Below, in pieces: positions 39,024-47,856 of a stretch of DNA of 64,000 nucleotides. This DNA comes from Holophagales bacterium. GTDB taxonomy: Bacteria > Acidobacteriota > Thermoanaerobaculia > UBA5066. A program made the translations under genes and the position numbers. Within the stretch, counting starts at the first letter, position 1, and every line of letters begins with the position of its first letter. The notes under the pieces were generated by a model that was given only the letters and a program-made list of their open reading frames with translations, searched no databases and was not told the DNA's origin. Location: assembly GCA_016719485.1 (NCBI GenBank), contig JADJZB010000020.1:1-64000 (forward strand), read 5' to 3'.

Positions 39024-41036
39024 TCAGGGTTTCCGGAGCTTTTCGCGGATGATCGCCCGCTCCTTCCCCGTGGACAGGGAGACGAGGACGCGAACCACCC
39101 GGGGCTGGTATCCGGGGGCCGTCAGGATGACGTCGTAAACCCCCTGCTCCTTGAGTTGCATGTCCTGGGTCAGGTACCGCGACGCGGGGCCCATGTCGTG
39201 TCCGTCCACGATCACCGTCGCGGACGGCGGTTCCACTTCGAGCCGGACCAGGCCGGTGGTCTGGTAGTCGGGGCGGGAGATCTTTCCGGCGGGGCCCGAC
39301 GGCCCGGCGGGTGACCCCTTGTCGAGCGAGCGATCGATTTCGACGCGATCTTCGACGGCGTTCGGGGCGACGAGGACGTCGACGATGGCGTCCTTGCGGC
39401 CGGGGTAGGTGAGACGAAGCCGTTGCCGTCCGTCGGACGGGAAGGTCAGGAGGGCGCCGCCGCCGGCGTCGTCCCAGTCGTCGGAGATGCCGATGTAGCG
39501 GCCGTTGAGGAAGACGCGGGCCTGTGAGGGCGACGTGTTGATCTTCACGAACCGGCGCGTGATGTAGGTCGCGTCGGGACGGACGAACGGAGTCGGCGTC
39601 GGCGTCGGTGTCTGGGTCGGGGCCGGCGTCGGGACGGGCGTGGCCGTGGGAGTCGGCTTCGGCCTGGCCGGGCGGGTCGGCACGGCGGTTCGCCCCGTCA
39701 ATGGTCCGGGAACGCCGGCGGGCAGGGTGGGCGTGGGCTCCGGCCCAGGGGTCGGCTCGGCCGCGACCGGCGACGCGCCGGGTTCTGCCGAGGGAGTCGG
39801 GGAGACGGCGGCGCCGGACTCGGGAGTCGCCGTCGCGGTGGGAACGGGTCCGACGGGCGGCACGGCGCCGCCACGGCCGAGGAGGCCCTGGCCACGCAGG
39901 AAATAGAACCCGCCGACGATGATCCCGGTCAGCAGGAGCCCGCCGGCGGCCGCTCCGGCGATCGCCGCCGGGCTGTGCTGCGAGGACGTCGTCGAAGTCC
40001 GTCCGCCGGTTCTCGCCATGCGCCGCGACCCGGAGACGTCGGCTGCAGGGCCGCCGGCCTTCGAAGCCTGGGTACCGGTCATCCCGCGAGGGGACGCCGC
40101 CGCCGGCATCTGCATCGTCGGGGTGGCGGTCGTCGCCGCCGCGACGGCCAGCTTCCTGGCGCGGCCGACCTTGCTTTCCGTGAGGCCCGAGGTCGAGACG
40201 AGCGGGGCGATCCCGATGAGGGCGCGCAGGTCGTCGGCCAGCTCCACCGCGTCGCCGTAGCGGTCCTCCCGGCTCTTGGCGAGGCACTTCAACGCGATCT
40301 GCGTGATCTCGGGGGGAAGCTCCTCGTTGTGGACGAGCGGATCTTCCGGCTGGTTGTTGAGGATCTGGTAGACGAGCGTCGTCAGCGTGTCGGCCGGGAA
40401 GGGCTTCTTCAGCGTCAGCGTCTGGTAGAGGACCACGCCGAGGGAGAAGATGTCGCTCCTCACGTCGAGCTTGTCGCCCCGGATCTGCTCGGGAGACATG
40501 TAGGCCGGAGAGCCGACCATCTGCCCGGTCGACGTCAGGTCCGTGTCGCCCGTCAGGAGCTTCCCGATCCCGAAGTCGGTCACCTTGGCGACGGAGGCTT
40601 CGGTGAGGAGGATGTTCGCGGGTTTGACGTCGCGGTGAATGACGCCGCGCTGGTGGGCGTGAGCGAGGGCGTCGGCCACCTCGGAGAGGATCCGGATCCG
40701 GTCGGCGATGGGGAACTCGACGCCGTCGGTCAGGCGCTGATTGAGGGCGCCGCCCGAGATGTACTCCATCGCGAGATAGAGCATCCCCTCGTCCTCGCCG
40801 ACGTCGAACACCGTGACGATGTTCGGGTGCTGCAGCCGCCCCGAGATCTTCGCTTCCTTCAGGAAGCGGGCCTTGGCCTCGGAGACGCTGAAGCTCTGGG
40901 AGGGTCCGTCGAACCGGACGGTCTTCAGCGCGAGGGTCCGTTCGATCTGCGGATCGCGCGCGAGGTAGACGATTCCCATCGCCCCCTTCCCGAGGGGGCG
41001 CAGGATCTCGTAGCGGCCGATCCGGGAGGGGTTCAC
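39024..41036 (-). CDS. transmembrane Ser/Thr protein kinase with PEGA-like extracytoplasmic domains
   Basis: 670 residues. Eukaryotic-like kinase domain (about 8-275) with glycine loop LGKGAMGIVY, Lys38, catalytic HRDVKPAN (Asp136), DFG at 154-156 and activation-segment GSPAYMSPEQ. A single membrane span follows (about 358-380), then a long Pro/Thr-rich linker (about 391-490) and two beta-sheet modules resembling PEGA domains (VKINTSPSQARVFLNGRYIG and VRLEVEPPSATVIVDGHDMG). The layout suggests sensing of envelope or wall material. No phosphatase gene is adjacent; the DUF2007 gene lies 20 bases upstream and may be cotranscribed. Confidence 0.93.
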   Translation of the reverse strand: MNPSRIGRYEILRPLGKGAMGIVYLARDPQIERTLALKTVRFDGPSQSFSVSEAKARFLKEAKISGRLQHPNIVTVFDVGEDEGMLYLAMEYISGGALNQRLTDGVEFPIADRIRILSEVADALAHAHQRGVIHRDVKPANILLTEASVAKVTDFGIGKLLTGDTDLTSTGQMVGSPAYMSPEQIRGDKLDVRSDIFSLGVVLYQTLTLKKPFPADTLTTLVYQILNNQPEDPLVHNEELPPEITQIALKCLAKSREDRYGDAVELADDLRALIGIAPLVSTSGLTESKVGRARKLAVAAATTATPTMQMPAAASPRGMTGTQASKAGGPAADVSGSRRMARTGGRTSTTSSQHSPAAIAGAAAGGLLLTGIIVGGFYFLRGQGLLGRGGAVPPVGPVPTATATPESGAAVSPTPSAEPGASPVAAEPTPGPEPTPTLPAGVPGPLTGRTAVPTRPARPKPTPTATPVPTPAPTQTPTPTPTPFVRPDATYITRRFVKINTSPSQARVFLNGRYIGISDDWDDAGGGALLTFPSDGRQRLRLTYPGRKDAIVDVLVAPNAVEDRVEIDRSLDKGSPAGPSGPAGKISRPDYQTTGLVRLEVEPPSATVIVDGHDMGPASRYLTQDMQLKEQGVYDVILTAPGYQPRVVRVLVSLSTGKERAIIREKLRKP

Positions 41037-41055
41037 GCCGATTCTGGGATCCGGC

Positions 41056-41388
41056 TCAGTTCGACCCGTTCTCGGTCGGGTCGATCTCGGCCGGTCCTTC
41101 GTCGGTCATCAGGGTCGCTTCTCCCTCGGTCGCCGTGGAGAAGTCCTCGTCACGCTTCTCGAGCGCGGCTGCGGCCTCCTCGCGCCGGTCCGACGGGACG
41201 GCGACGTCGAAGGAGGAGAGGTCCTCGTCGGCCGGGACGGGGTTCTGCGAGAAGCTCTTGTCGACGATGCGCGCCGGAATGCCGCGACTTTCCAGGAATC
41301 CGACGATGAAGCCGGCTTCGGCCTCGGTCCCGACGGACGCGACCCCGCTCCAGTCCTGGCCGGTGGTTTCCTTCGGCTCGTCGCTCAT
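41056..41388 (-). CDS. DUF2007-like small protein
   Basis: 110 residues. The central motif SVGTEAEAGFIVGFLESRGIPARIVDKSF is that of DUF2007, a small ferredoxin-like alpha/beta domain described as a putative signal-transducing protein. The acidic C-terminus has no recognisable motif. Its place directly upstream of the kinase gene on the same strand suggests a common transcript and possible substrate or accessory role. Confidence 0.65.
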   Translation of the reverse strand: MSDEPKETTGQDWSGVASVGTEAEAGFIVGFLESRGIPARIVDKSFSQNPVPADEDLSSFDVAVPSDRREEAAAALEKRDEDFSTATEGEATLMTDEGPAEIDPTENGSN

Positions 41389-41548
41389 GGCTCACCTCGT
41401 TCCGCGGAGCCCGTCCGCTTCCGTCGCCCGGGGAAGTACGACCTTCGCGGCCTCAGTATCGCCCGTTCCGGGCGGGTGCGAACGTAAACTTCCGTGTCTC
41501 CAGCGGTCCGCGGCCCCCCGGGAGCCGGGCCGCGGGCGCCCCTTTCGA

Positions 41549-41833
41549 TCAGAACTCCGTCGATTCGAACGCTCGGGAGAGGTGCCTCATCACCGCGTTC
41601 GTCGCCAGTCCGGCGGCGGCGGCGGCGATCGCCTTCCCACGGTGCCGGCCGATCCAGAAACCCAGGGCGGCGGCACCGAGAAGGCACGGCACGGGGTACT
41701 TCCGGACGACGTCGAGCGCGGCGTTCTGCAGATCGAGCCCCTGCTCGAACGCGAACGGCGCCTCGGCCCCTCCGACGGGGCCGTCCGGCGACGCCCCGTG
41801 CGGGGCGGGCGGGCGGATCGTCGGCTCGGACAT
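41549..41833 (-). CDS. small membrane-associated protein coupled to DUF883-like gene
   Basis: 94 residues, unrecognised. A proline-rich N-terminus is followed by ALDVVRKYPVPCLLGAAALGFWIGRH and a second glycine/alanine-rich helix (AIAAAAAGLATNAVMRHL), a membrane hairpin like those of inner-membrane YqjD/YqjE partners. The ATG at 41833 overlaps the upstream stop (TGATG), so the two are translated together. Confidence 0.65.
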   Translation of the reverse strand: MSEPTIRPPAPHGASPDGPVGGAEAPFAFEQGLDLQNAALDVVRKYPVPCLLGAAALGFWIGRHRGKAIAAAAAGLATNAVMRHLSRAFESTEF

Positions 41834-42111
41834 CAGTCGTCGCTCCGCCGGCGCAGGAGGAGCCCGAGCGCGAAGCCGACGCCGAGAGCGATGGCGAGCG
41901 ACTTGCCGGGGTTCTGCCGCACGTAGTCGGTCGCCTTCTCGGTGACCTCGTCCCAGTCCGTGTCGCGGATCTTGTCGCGAAGGGCGCCTGCGCGGGTCTT
42001 CACGCCTTCCGCAACCTCGCCCATCTTCTCCTTCACGCGTCCGCCGAACCCTTCGCGGGTGGCGTCGATCTTCTCGTCGACCATCTTCGCGGCATCGGTC
42101 GTCTCGGCCAT
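41833..42111 (-). CDS. DUF883/ElaB-YqjD-like small protein
   Basis: 92 residues: an amphipathic, charged helical region (VDEKIDATREGFGGRVKEK...) followed by a C-terminal membrane anchor NPGKSLAIALGVGFALGLLLRRR. This is the architecture of the ElaB/YqjD/DUF883 family, membrane proteins that bind stationary-phase ribosomes in E. coli. ATG 42111 (MAETTDAAK) with AGGGAGG is chosen over a longer reading from 42186. Confidence 0.75.
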   Translation of the reverse strand: MAETTDAAKMVDEKIDATREGFGGRVKEKMGEVAEGVKTRAGALRDKIRDTDWDEVTEKATDYVRQNPGKSLAIALGVGFALGLLLRRRSDD

Positions 42112-42215
42112 GTGGACCTCCCTTACCGTATTCGGACCTGAATCTTCGCACGCCGGGCAGGCACCTTCCACCGCGAACGGACCCACGGGGCTACGATGGA
42201 AGGAGGAGGACCCGG

Positions 42216-43604
42216 ATGAAGATCGGCTTTCACGGTGCGGCCCGTACGGTGACCGGCTCGAAGTACCTCCTCACCCTCGACCACTACCGCCTCCTCGTCG
42301 ACTGCGGCCTCTTCCAGGGCGGCTTCGAGATGCACCAGCGCAACTGGAGGCCGCTGCCGTTCAGCCCGGCCTCCGTGAACGACGTCCTCTTCACCCACGC
42401 GCACATCGACCACACCGGGTACTTCCCCCGGCTGGCCGCCGACGGCTTCACGGGCCGGGCGCTGGCGACCCCGCCGACGAAGGCGCTCCTGGGCGTCCTC
42501 CTCCCCGATTCCGGAGGGCTGCAGGAAGAAGAGGCGCGGTACGCGAACAAGAAGGGGTTCTCCCGGCACCAGCCCGCCAGGCCGCTCTACACCGAGGAGG
42601 ACGCGAAGAAGTCGCTCCAGCTCCTCAACCGGATGGAGTTCGGCCAGGAGACGACGGTCCACAAGGGAATGAAGGTGAAGCTCCACCGGGCCGGCCACAT
42701 CCTCGGGGCCGCCTTCGCCGAGATTCGCTACCGGGACCCGGAAGCCGACTGGAAGACCCTCGTTTTCTCCGGCGACCTGGGGCGCCGGGGCGTCCCGATC
42801 CTCCACGACCCGGAGCCGCTTCCGGCCTGCGACGTCCTCGTCTGCGAGTCGACCTACGGCGACCGGCTCCACGAGGCGACCGACCCGAAGGAGCAGCTTC
42901 GCCGCGAGCTCGAGGAGGCCTTTCGGCGCGGCGGCTTCGCCGTCATCCCCGCCTTCGCCGTGGGGCGGACACAGGAGATCCTCTACCACCTCTTCGAGCT
43001 CTTCGAGGAGAAGCGCCTGCCGAGGGTCCCGGTCTTCGTCGACTCCCCGATGGCCAATTCCGTCGTCGAGCTCTACTGCCGCTACGCCTCCGAGCACGAC
43101 GTCGAGATGGACGCGCTCGAGGCGGCCTCCGGATCGCCCCTGCAGACCCCTTACTTCACCGTCGTGAGGAAGCGGGACGAGTCGAAGAAGCTGAACGACC
43201 ACCCCGGGCCCGGCGTCGTCATCTCCGCTTCCGGCATGGCCACGGGTGGCCGGGTCCTGCACCACCTCCTCCACCGCCTGCCCGATCCCCGCAACACGGT
43301 CATCTTCGTCGGATACCAGGCCGAGGGATCGCTCGGGCGGCGGCTCCTGGAAGGGGAGACCGAGGTGAGGGTCCTCGGCGAGGGGCTCACCGTGAAGGCG
43401 GCCATCAGGAAGATCCCGGCCCTCTCGGCGCACGCCGACGCCGACGAGATCATCGCGTGGATCCGCTCGGCGCCCACGCCGCCGAAGCGCGTCTACCTGA
43501 CTCACGGCGAGCCGGCCGCGCAGGACACCTTCGCAGCCCGGCTCCGGCTGGAGCTCGGACTGGACGTTCACGTCCCCGAGCCCGACGACGTCGTGGAGGT
43601 CTGA
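42216..43604 (+). CDS. beta-CASP metallo-beta-lactamase-fold RNase
   Basis: 462 residues, related to bacterial homologues of CPSF73/Ysh1. Metal-binding HAHIDHTG, later histidine in RAGHILGAAF, SGDLGRRG, and the beta-CASP motifs CESTYGDR (A), VIPAFAVGRTQE, SASGMATGGRVLHHL (B) and LSAHADADEI (C) are all present, as is a C-terminal THGEPAAQ Zn-dependent RNase region. These enzymes cleave or trim RNA in the cytoplasm. ATG 42216 with GGAGGAGGA. Followed two bases later by the possible start of the YihY gene. Confidence 0.93.
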   Translation: MKIGFHGAARTVTGSKYLLTLDHYRLLVDCGLFQGGFEMHQRNWRPLPFSPASVNDVLFTHAHIDHTGYFPRLAADGFTGRALATPPTKALLGVLLPDSGGLQEEEARYANKKGFSRHQPARPLYTEEDAKKSLQLLNRMEFGQETTVHKGMKVKLHRAGHILGAAFAEIRYRDPEADWKTLVFSGDLGRRGVPILHDPEPLPACDVLVCESTYGDRLHEATDPKEQLRRELEEAFRRGGFAVIPAFAVGRTQEILYHLFELFEEKRLPRVPVFVDSPMANSVVELYCRYASEHDVEMDALEAASGSPLQTPYFTVVRKRDESKKLNDHPGPGVVISASGMATGGRVLHHLLHRLPDPRNTVIFVGYQAEGSLGRRLLEGETEVRVLGEGLTVKAAIRKIPALSAHADADEIIAWIRSAPTPPKRVYLTHGEPAAQDTFAARLRLELGLDVHVPEPDDVVEV

Positions 43605-43701
43605 CCTGGGCCGCGGAACCGGCGCCTTTCCCGTCCGCGCCCCCGAGCTCAAGGGGATCGGCCGGGCCATCGCGCTCGCGTGGGTCGTCCTGCGCCGGAG
43701 C

Positions 43702-44983
43702 GTGAGGTCGTTCCTCGACGGGCGCGGTGTGGCGCTCTCCGCGGGCCTCGCTTATTCCTCGCTCCTCTCCTTCATCCCTCTCGTCGTCGCGGTCACCGTC
43801 CTCACCTCGACGTTCTTCGGAGAGGCGGGCGGGAGGGGCTTCTACAGGCTCCTGCGCTTCTTCGTTCCCGGCACGTCCCGCGAGGTCCTGCGCGGAGTCG
43901 AGGCCCTCGTCGACGAGGCGCAGGCGGCCTCGTGGATCGCGACGGCCCTCCTCGCCCTCACGTCCCTTCGGGTCTACTTCGACGTGGAAGGGGCCGCGAA
44001 CCACCTGTGGGGGACCCTGCGCCCGAGGCCGATCCGGCAGCGGCTCTCCCTCGCCGTCCTCGTCGTCGTGTTCGGCCCGGTGGCTCTCGGCGTCGTGACG
44101 TCGCTCCTCCTCGAGAGCGGGCTCCCCCTGACCCAGCTGCACGTCCGCGGCCTCTTCGCGTCGATGGCGGCCCTGACCCTCATCTACAAGGTCGTCCCGT
44201 CCGCGCGGGTCCGGTGGGGCGCCGCGGCGGCGGCCGGCTTCGTCGCGGGAGCCGGCCTGACCGCCCTCCGGCAGGCCTTCACCCTCGGCTTCGTCACGCT
44301 CACCGGCGTCGAGAGGCTCTACGGCACGATCAGCGCCATCGCCGTCTTCGTCATCGTCACGGGCTTCGCGTGGACGATCCTCCTCTTCGGGTTCTCGTTC
44401 GCCCACGCCGTCCAGTTCCGCGACGAGCTTCTCGCCCACGACGCCCCGCCCCCGGCCGCGAAGAAAGCCCGGGGCCCTCGAGGAGGCGACGCAGCTCCTC
44501 CTGCGCCTCACCGAGGCGTGGCACGCAGGGGTCTCCCTGGACGTCTCGACCCTCGCCGATACCTGTGGAAGGGCGGTCGACGACCTCCGCTCCCGGATGA
44601 AGCGCCTCGGCACCGCGGGTCTCGTAGACGTTGCGGGCGACTCGGTGCGGCTCGCCCGCCCGCCCGACACGATCACTCTCTACGCCGTCGCCCGGGCAGT
44701 GGGCGAAGCGGCGCCGCGGGCTGTCCCGCAGGGCTCCGAACCCGCCGCCGCCATCCTCCGCGCCCTCTACATGCGCGCCGACGGCGAGGAGAGGGGGGTC
44801 CTCCAGGGAACGAGCCTCGAGGACGTCTACCGTCCACACGCCCGGCGGCGCTCGGAGGGCACGGACGGCGGCGACCTTCGCCTCGGCGCGGCGGAAGGCA
44901 GCCAGGGCCGAAGAGGTTCCGGGCACGGAGGGACACTCCCCGCGGAGACCGACACGGCGAGCGGTGGGAGCGCCGAAGATTGA
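43702..44983 (+). CDS. YihY/BrkB-family membrane protein with C-terminal winged helix, one frameshift
   Basis: Integral membrane protein of the YihY/virulence factor BrkB family (formerly misnamed RNase BN). Six membrane segments: GLAYSSLLSFIPLVVAVTVL, WIATALLALTSLRVYFDVEG, LAVLVVVFGPVALGVVTSLL, LFASMAALTLIYKVVPSARV, GFVAGAGLTALRQAF and ISAIAVFVIVTGFAWTILLF. Near 44468 the frame gains one base, after which ALEEATQLLLRLTEAWHAG and VSLDVSTLADTCGRAVDDL form a winged-helix-like C-terminal domain, found in some members. The frame is open back to CTG 43606, so the true start may lie upstream of GTG 43702. Confidence 0.8.
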
Positions 44984-45008
44984 CGAAACAGCCGGTAACG
45001 GCTAGATT
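44980..45008 (+). promoter_or_regulatory. sigma-70 promoter of tRNA-Ala
   Basis: TTGACG (44980-44985) and TAGATT (45003-45008) are separated by 17 bases, ending about 15 bases before the tRNA. The -35 overlaps the stop codon of the YihY gene. Confidence 0.75.
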
Positions 45009-45023
45009 CTCCGCCCCCACGGT

Positions 45024-45099
45024 GGGGCTGTAGCTCAGCTGGGAGAGCGCTAGAATCGCACTCTAGAGGTCGGGAGTTCGATCCTCCTCAGCTCCACCA
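45024..45099 (+). tRNA. tRNA-Ala, anticodon CGC
   Basis: 76 bases with encoded CCA. The acceptor stem GGGGCTG/CAGCTCC contains the G3-U70 pair that defines alanine tRNAs. D-arm GCTC...GAGC, anticodon arm CTAGA-ATCGCAC-TCTAG with anticodon CGC (reads GCG), T-arm GGGAG-TTCGATC-CTCCT. It has its own promoter and terminator. Confidence 0.95.
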
Positions 45100-45118
45100 T
45101 TTAATTTGAAGGACTTAC

Positions 45119-45149
45119 GGGCCGCGGCGACGCGGCTCTTTCTCTTTCT
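45119..45149 (+). terminator. terminator of tRNA-Ala
   Basis: Eight-base-pair stem GGGCCGCG/CGCGGCTC around a GCGA loop, followed directly by the pyrimidine tract TTTCTCTTTCT. Twenty bases after the tRNA 3' end. Confidence 0.75.
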
Positions 45150-45310
45150 GTCGGTGCGCGCCCCCGTTCGGCATCCGTTCAGTCGCCCCGTGAGATTCCG
45201 GGGTTAGAGTCACTCCCGGTCAACAGGACCAGACGGGGCCGCATTTCACCGGCGCAAGGTGTATGCGGCCCGAAGTGTTTCTGGGGCGCTTTCCGAAGAA
45301 GGAGGGACGT

Positions 45311-47278
45311 ATGCGGGTACGGCTGATCGTGTCTTTCGGGGTGGTTCTCTCGCTGCTGCTCCTGGCCCTGATCCCCGGCTTCGCGGTCTCTCCCACGGGG
45401 TGGACCGTCGTGGCCTGGAACAACCTCGGGATGCACTGCATGGACGCCGACTTCGGCGTCTTCGCCATCCTGCCTCCCTACAACACGATCCAGGCGCACG
45501 TCGTCGACGCGTCCGGAAAGCTCGTGAAGAACCCCTCGTCCGTATCGCTGACGTACGAGGCCGTCGCCGACCCGACCGGCTCGATCAACACGACCTCGCG
45601 CGGCAAGACGAACTTCTGGGACCACGTCGCGGCGCTGTTCGGGGCGTCGCTTCCGGTCGACGGGGGGCTCGCGGGGAAGGACATGCCGGGGACGTCGAAC
45701 GCGCCGAAGCCGATGACGTTCGACGCCGCGCACAACTGGTTCATCGCCGAGGGGATCCCGATCACCCCGTACGACGACTCCGGGGTCAAGAACCCGTACC
45801 CCCTGATGAAGGTGACGGCCCGGGACGCCTCCGGGAACCTCCTCGCGTCGACGCGCATCGTCCTGCCCGTCTCCGACGAGATGGACTGCCGCACCTGTCA
45901 CGCGTCCGGCTCGCCCATCGACGCCCGCCCGGCCGCCGGGTGGGTCTTCGACCCGGACCCCGAACGGGACTATCGCCTCAACGTCCTCCGGCTCCACGAC
46001 GAATCGGCCGCGTCGAGCCCGGCCTGGGCGCCCGCTCTCGCCACCGGTGGGTACGACCCGGCGGGCCTCTACGCGTCGGTCACGGTGAGGGGAAAGCCGG
46101 TCCTCTGCGCCGCGTGCCACGCCTCCGAGGCGCTCCCCGGCAGCGGCCAGCCCGGCATCCCGCCGCTCACCCAGGCCGTTCACGCCCGGCACGCCGGCGT
46201 CAACGACCCGACGAGCGGCCAGAGCCTCGGCTCATCCGCGAACCGCTCGGCCTGCTACCGCTGCCACCCCGGCTCGGAGACGAAGTGCCTCCGCGGCGCC
46301 ATGGGTGCGGCGACGGCGACCGACGGCACGATGCTCATGCAGTGCCAGGACTGCCACGGCGGGATGGCGGCCGTCGGTGCGACGACGCGCACCGGCTGGC
46401 TCGACGAGCCCACCTGCCAGCAGTGCCACACCGGTACGGCGACGAAGAACTCCGGGCAGATCCGCTTCGCTTCGGTCTTCGACGGCGCCGGCAACCCGCG
46501 GGTCGCCGCCGACGTGCGCTTCGCGACGAATGCCGACACGCCCGGCGCGGGCCTGTCGCTCTACCGCTTCTCGAAGGGGCACGGCGGCCTGCAGTGCGCG
46601 GCCTGCCACGGCTCGACCCACGCCGAGTACCCCTCCTCGCACGCGAACGACAACCTCCAGAGCCTCGACCTCCAGGGGCACGCCGGGACTCTCGGCGAAT
46701 GCGCGGCCTGCCACGGAGCGAACGTTCCGCGGACGGTCTCCGGAGGGCCCCACGGAATGCACCCGGTCGGCTCGGCGTGGGTCGACCAGCACGAAGACGC
46801 CGCAGAGAGCGGTCTGGCGTCCTGTCGCGCCTGCCACGGGGCCGACGACCGCGGGACCGTCCTCTCTCGCGCGTTCGCCGAGCGAACGCTGGAAACGAGG
46901 GCGGGAACGAAGACCTTCGCCGCGGGCACGACGTTCGGCTGCTACAGCTGCCACAACGGGCCGGACGGCGAAGGCAACCCGCCGGGCGGAGGCCAGACGC
47001 CGACCCCGACGCCGCGCGTCACATCCACGCCCAGGCCCACGACGTCGCCGACCGTCGGGCCGACGCGGACTCCGACCCGGACTCCGACGCGGCCCTCGAC
47101 AAGGACCCCGACCCGCACACCGACCCGCACCCCGACCCCTGGAAGCACGGTGAAACCGACGAAGACCCCCTCACGCACGCCGACCCCGAGGCCGACGCGC
47201 CGCGCGCGTTACGGCGGGGAGGAACACGCTCGAGGTACCGATCCGGTGGTCGCCGGACAGGTTCCGATCCGGCGCTGA
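45311..47278 (+). CDS. nine-heme exported cytochrome c with Thr-Pro-rich tail
   Basis: 655 residues. Signal peptide (SFGVVLSLLLLALIPGFAV), then a heme-free domain opening VVAWNNLGMHCMDADFG and LPPYNTIQAHV (about residues 35-200), then nine CxxCH heme sites: CRTCH, CAACH, CYRCH, CQDCH, CQQCH, CAACH, CAACH, CRACH and CYSCH. The last 100 residues are a low-complexity run of TPTP and TRTP units ending in basic sequence. It is probably a periplasmic or surface electron carrier. No reductase, porin or quinol oxidase gene accompanies it. ATG 45311 follows GGAGGGACGT; an upstream start at 45263 would precede the ribosome-binding site. Confidence 0.92.
   Translation: MRVRLIVSFGVVLSLLLLALIPGFAVSPTGWTVVAWNNLGMHCMDADFGVFAILPPYNTIQAHVVDASGKLVKNPSSVSLTYEAVADPTGSINTTSRGKTNFWDHVAALFGASLPVDGGLAGKDMPGTSNAPKPMTFDAAHNWFIAEGIPITPYDDSGVKNPYPLMKVTARDASGNLLASTRIVLPVSDEMDCRTCHASGSPIDARPAAGWVFDPDPERDYRLNVLRLHDESAASSPAWAPALATGGYDPAGLYASVTVRGKPVLCAACHASEALPGSGQPGIPPLTQAVHARHAGVNDPTSGQSLGSSANRSACYRCHPGSETKCLRGAMGAATATDGTMLMQCQDCHGGMAAVGATTRTGWLDEPTCQQCHTGTATKNSGQIRFASVFDGAGNPRVAADVRFATNADTPGAGLSLYRFSKGHGGLQCAACHGSTHAEYPSSHANDNLQSLDLQGHAGTLGECAACHGANVPRTVSGGPHGMHPVGSAWVDQHEDAAESGLASCRACHGADDRGTVLSRAFAERTLETRAGTKTFAAGTTFGCYSCHNGPDGEGNPPGGGQTPTPTPRVTSTPRPTTSPTVGPTRTPTRTPTRPSTRTPTRTPTRTPTPGSTVKPTKTPSRTPTPRPTRRARYGGEEHARGTDPVVAGQVPIRR
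46984..47190 (+). repeat. in-gene Thr-Pro/Arg low-complexity repeats
   Basis: Imperfect repeats of about 12 bases (consensus ACSCGGACBCCG-like) encode TRTP/TPTP units in the C-terminal tail of the multiheme cytochrome. They follow the reading frame, so they are coding repeats that may vary in number by slippage. Confidence 0.7.
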
Positions 47279-47303
47279 GGATCTCCAGGCGTTCGCACGC
47301 GTA

Positions 47304-47843
47304 TCAGGCCGAGAGCCTCGCGGCCATGGCCCGCACGGTCGTGAGGTTCCGGAACGTCGCCTTCAGGCCGAGAGCCTTCTCGAGCTTTCCCCCCGAGAAG
47401 TCCGAGTCGGACGAACGGATGCGGCAGAGCCACCACACCTCGCGCCCGCTCACGGCGAGCTCGTCGGTCGGCGTCCGGAACCCGTGGACGAGGGCGTGCT
47501 GCTCGGGGGTCGGCGGCTCCTTCAGGAACCCGACGTAGACCCCCTGGGCCTCGCCGACGTCCTCGGCGGCGAAGGGCTCGTGCGCGGCCACGGCCGAGAG
47601 CTCGGCGGGGGTCCGGAGGAACGTCGCCACCTCCCAGCCGAGCGCCAGCGCCAGCGACGTCTCGATCTTCGCCTCGAACGTCGCCGGGCGGCCCCGTCCG
47701 GCCGTGAAGAGGACGTTCCCGCTGGCGATGTGCGTCGAGACGCCCGTGAACCCCGTCTCCTCGAAGAGCTGCCGCAGCCGCTCCATCTTCACGACACGTC
47801 CGCCGACGTTCACGGCACGGAGGAAGGCGGCGTACCGGGGCAC
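47304..47843 (-). CDS. DUF1697 family protein
   Basis: 179 residues. Opens AAFLRAVNVGGRVVKMERLRQLFEETGF and continues VSTHIASGNVLF, both DUF1697 signatures; ends in LTTVRAMAARLSA. These are small cytoplasmic alpha/beta proteins of unknown biochemical role. Converges with the cytochrome gene 26 bases away. Confidence 0.88.
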   Translation of the reverse strand: MPRYAAFLRAVNVGGRVVKMERLRQLFEETGFTGVSTHIASGNVLFTAGRGRPATFEAKIETSLALALGWEVATFLRTPAELSAVAAHEPFAAEDVGEAQGVYVGFLKEPPTPEQHALVHGFRTPTDELAVSGREVWWLCRIRSSDSDFSGGKLEKALGLKATFRNLTTVRAMAARLSA

Positions 47844-47856
47844 CTCCCGAGTATAG

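Noticed and set aside
39590..39860. Repetitive stretch considered as a non-coding repeat
   Set aside because: It encodes the Pro/Thr linker of the kinase in frame.
46984..47190. Regular short repeats considered as a CRISPR array
   Set aside because: Repeats are 12 bases, in frame, without spacers, and encode Thr-Pro units.
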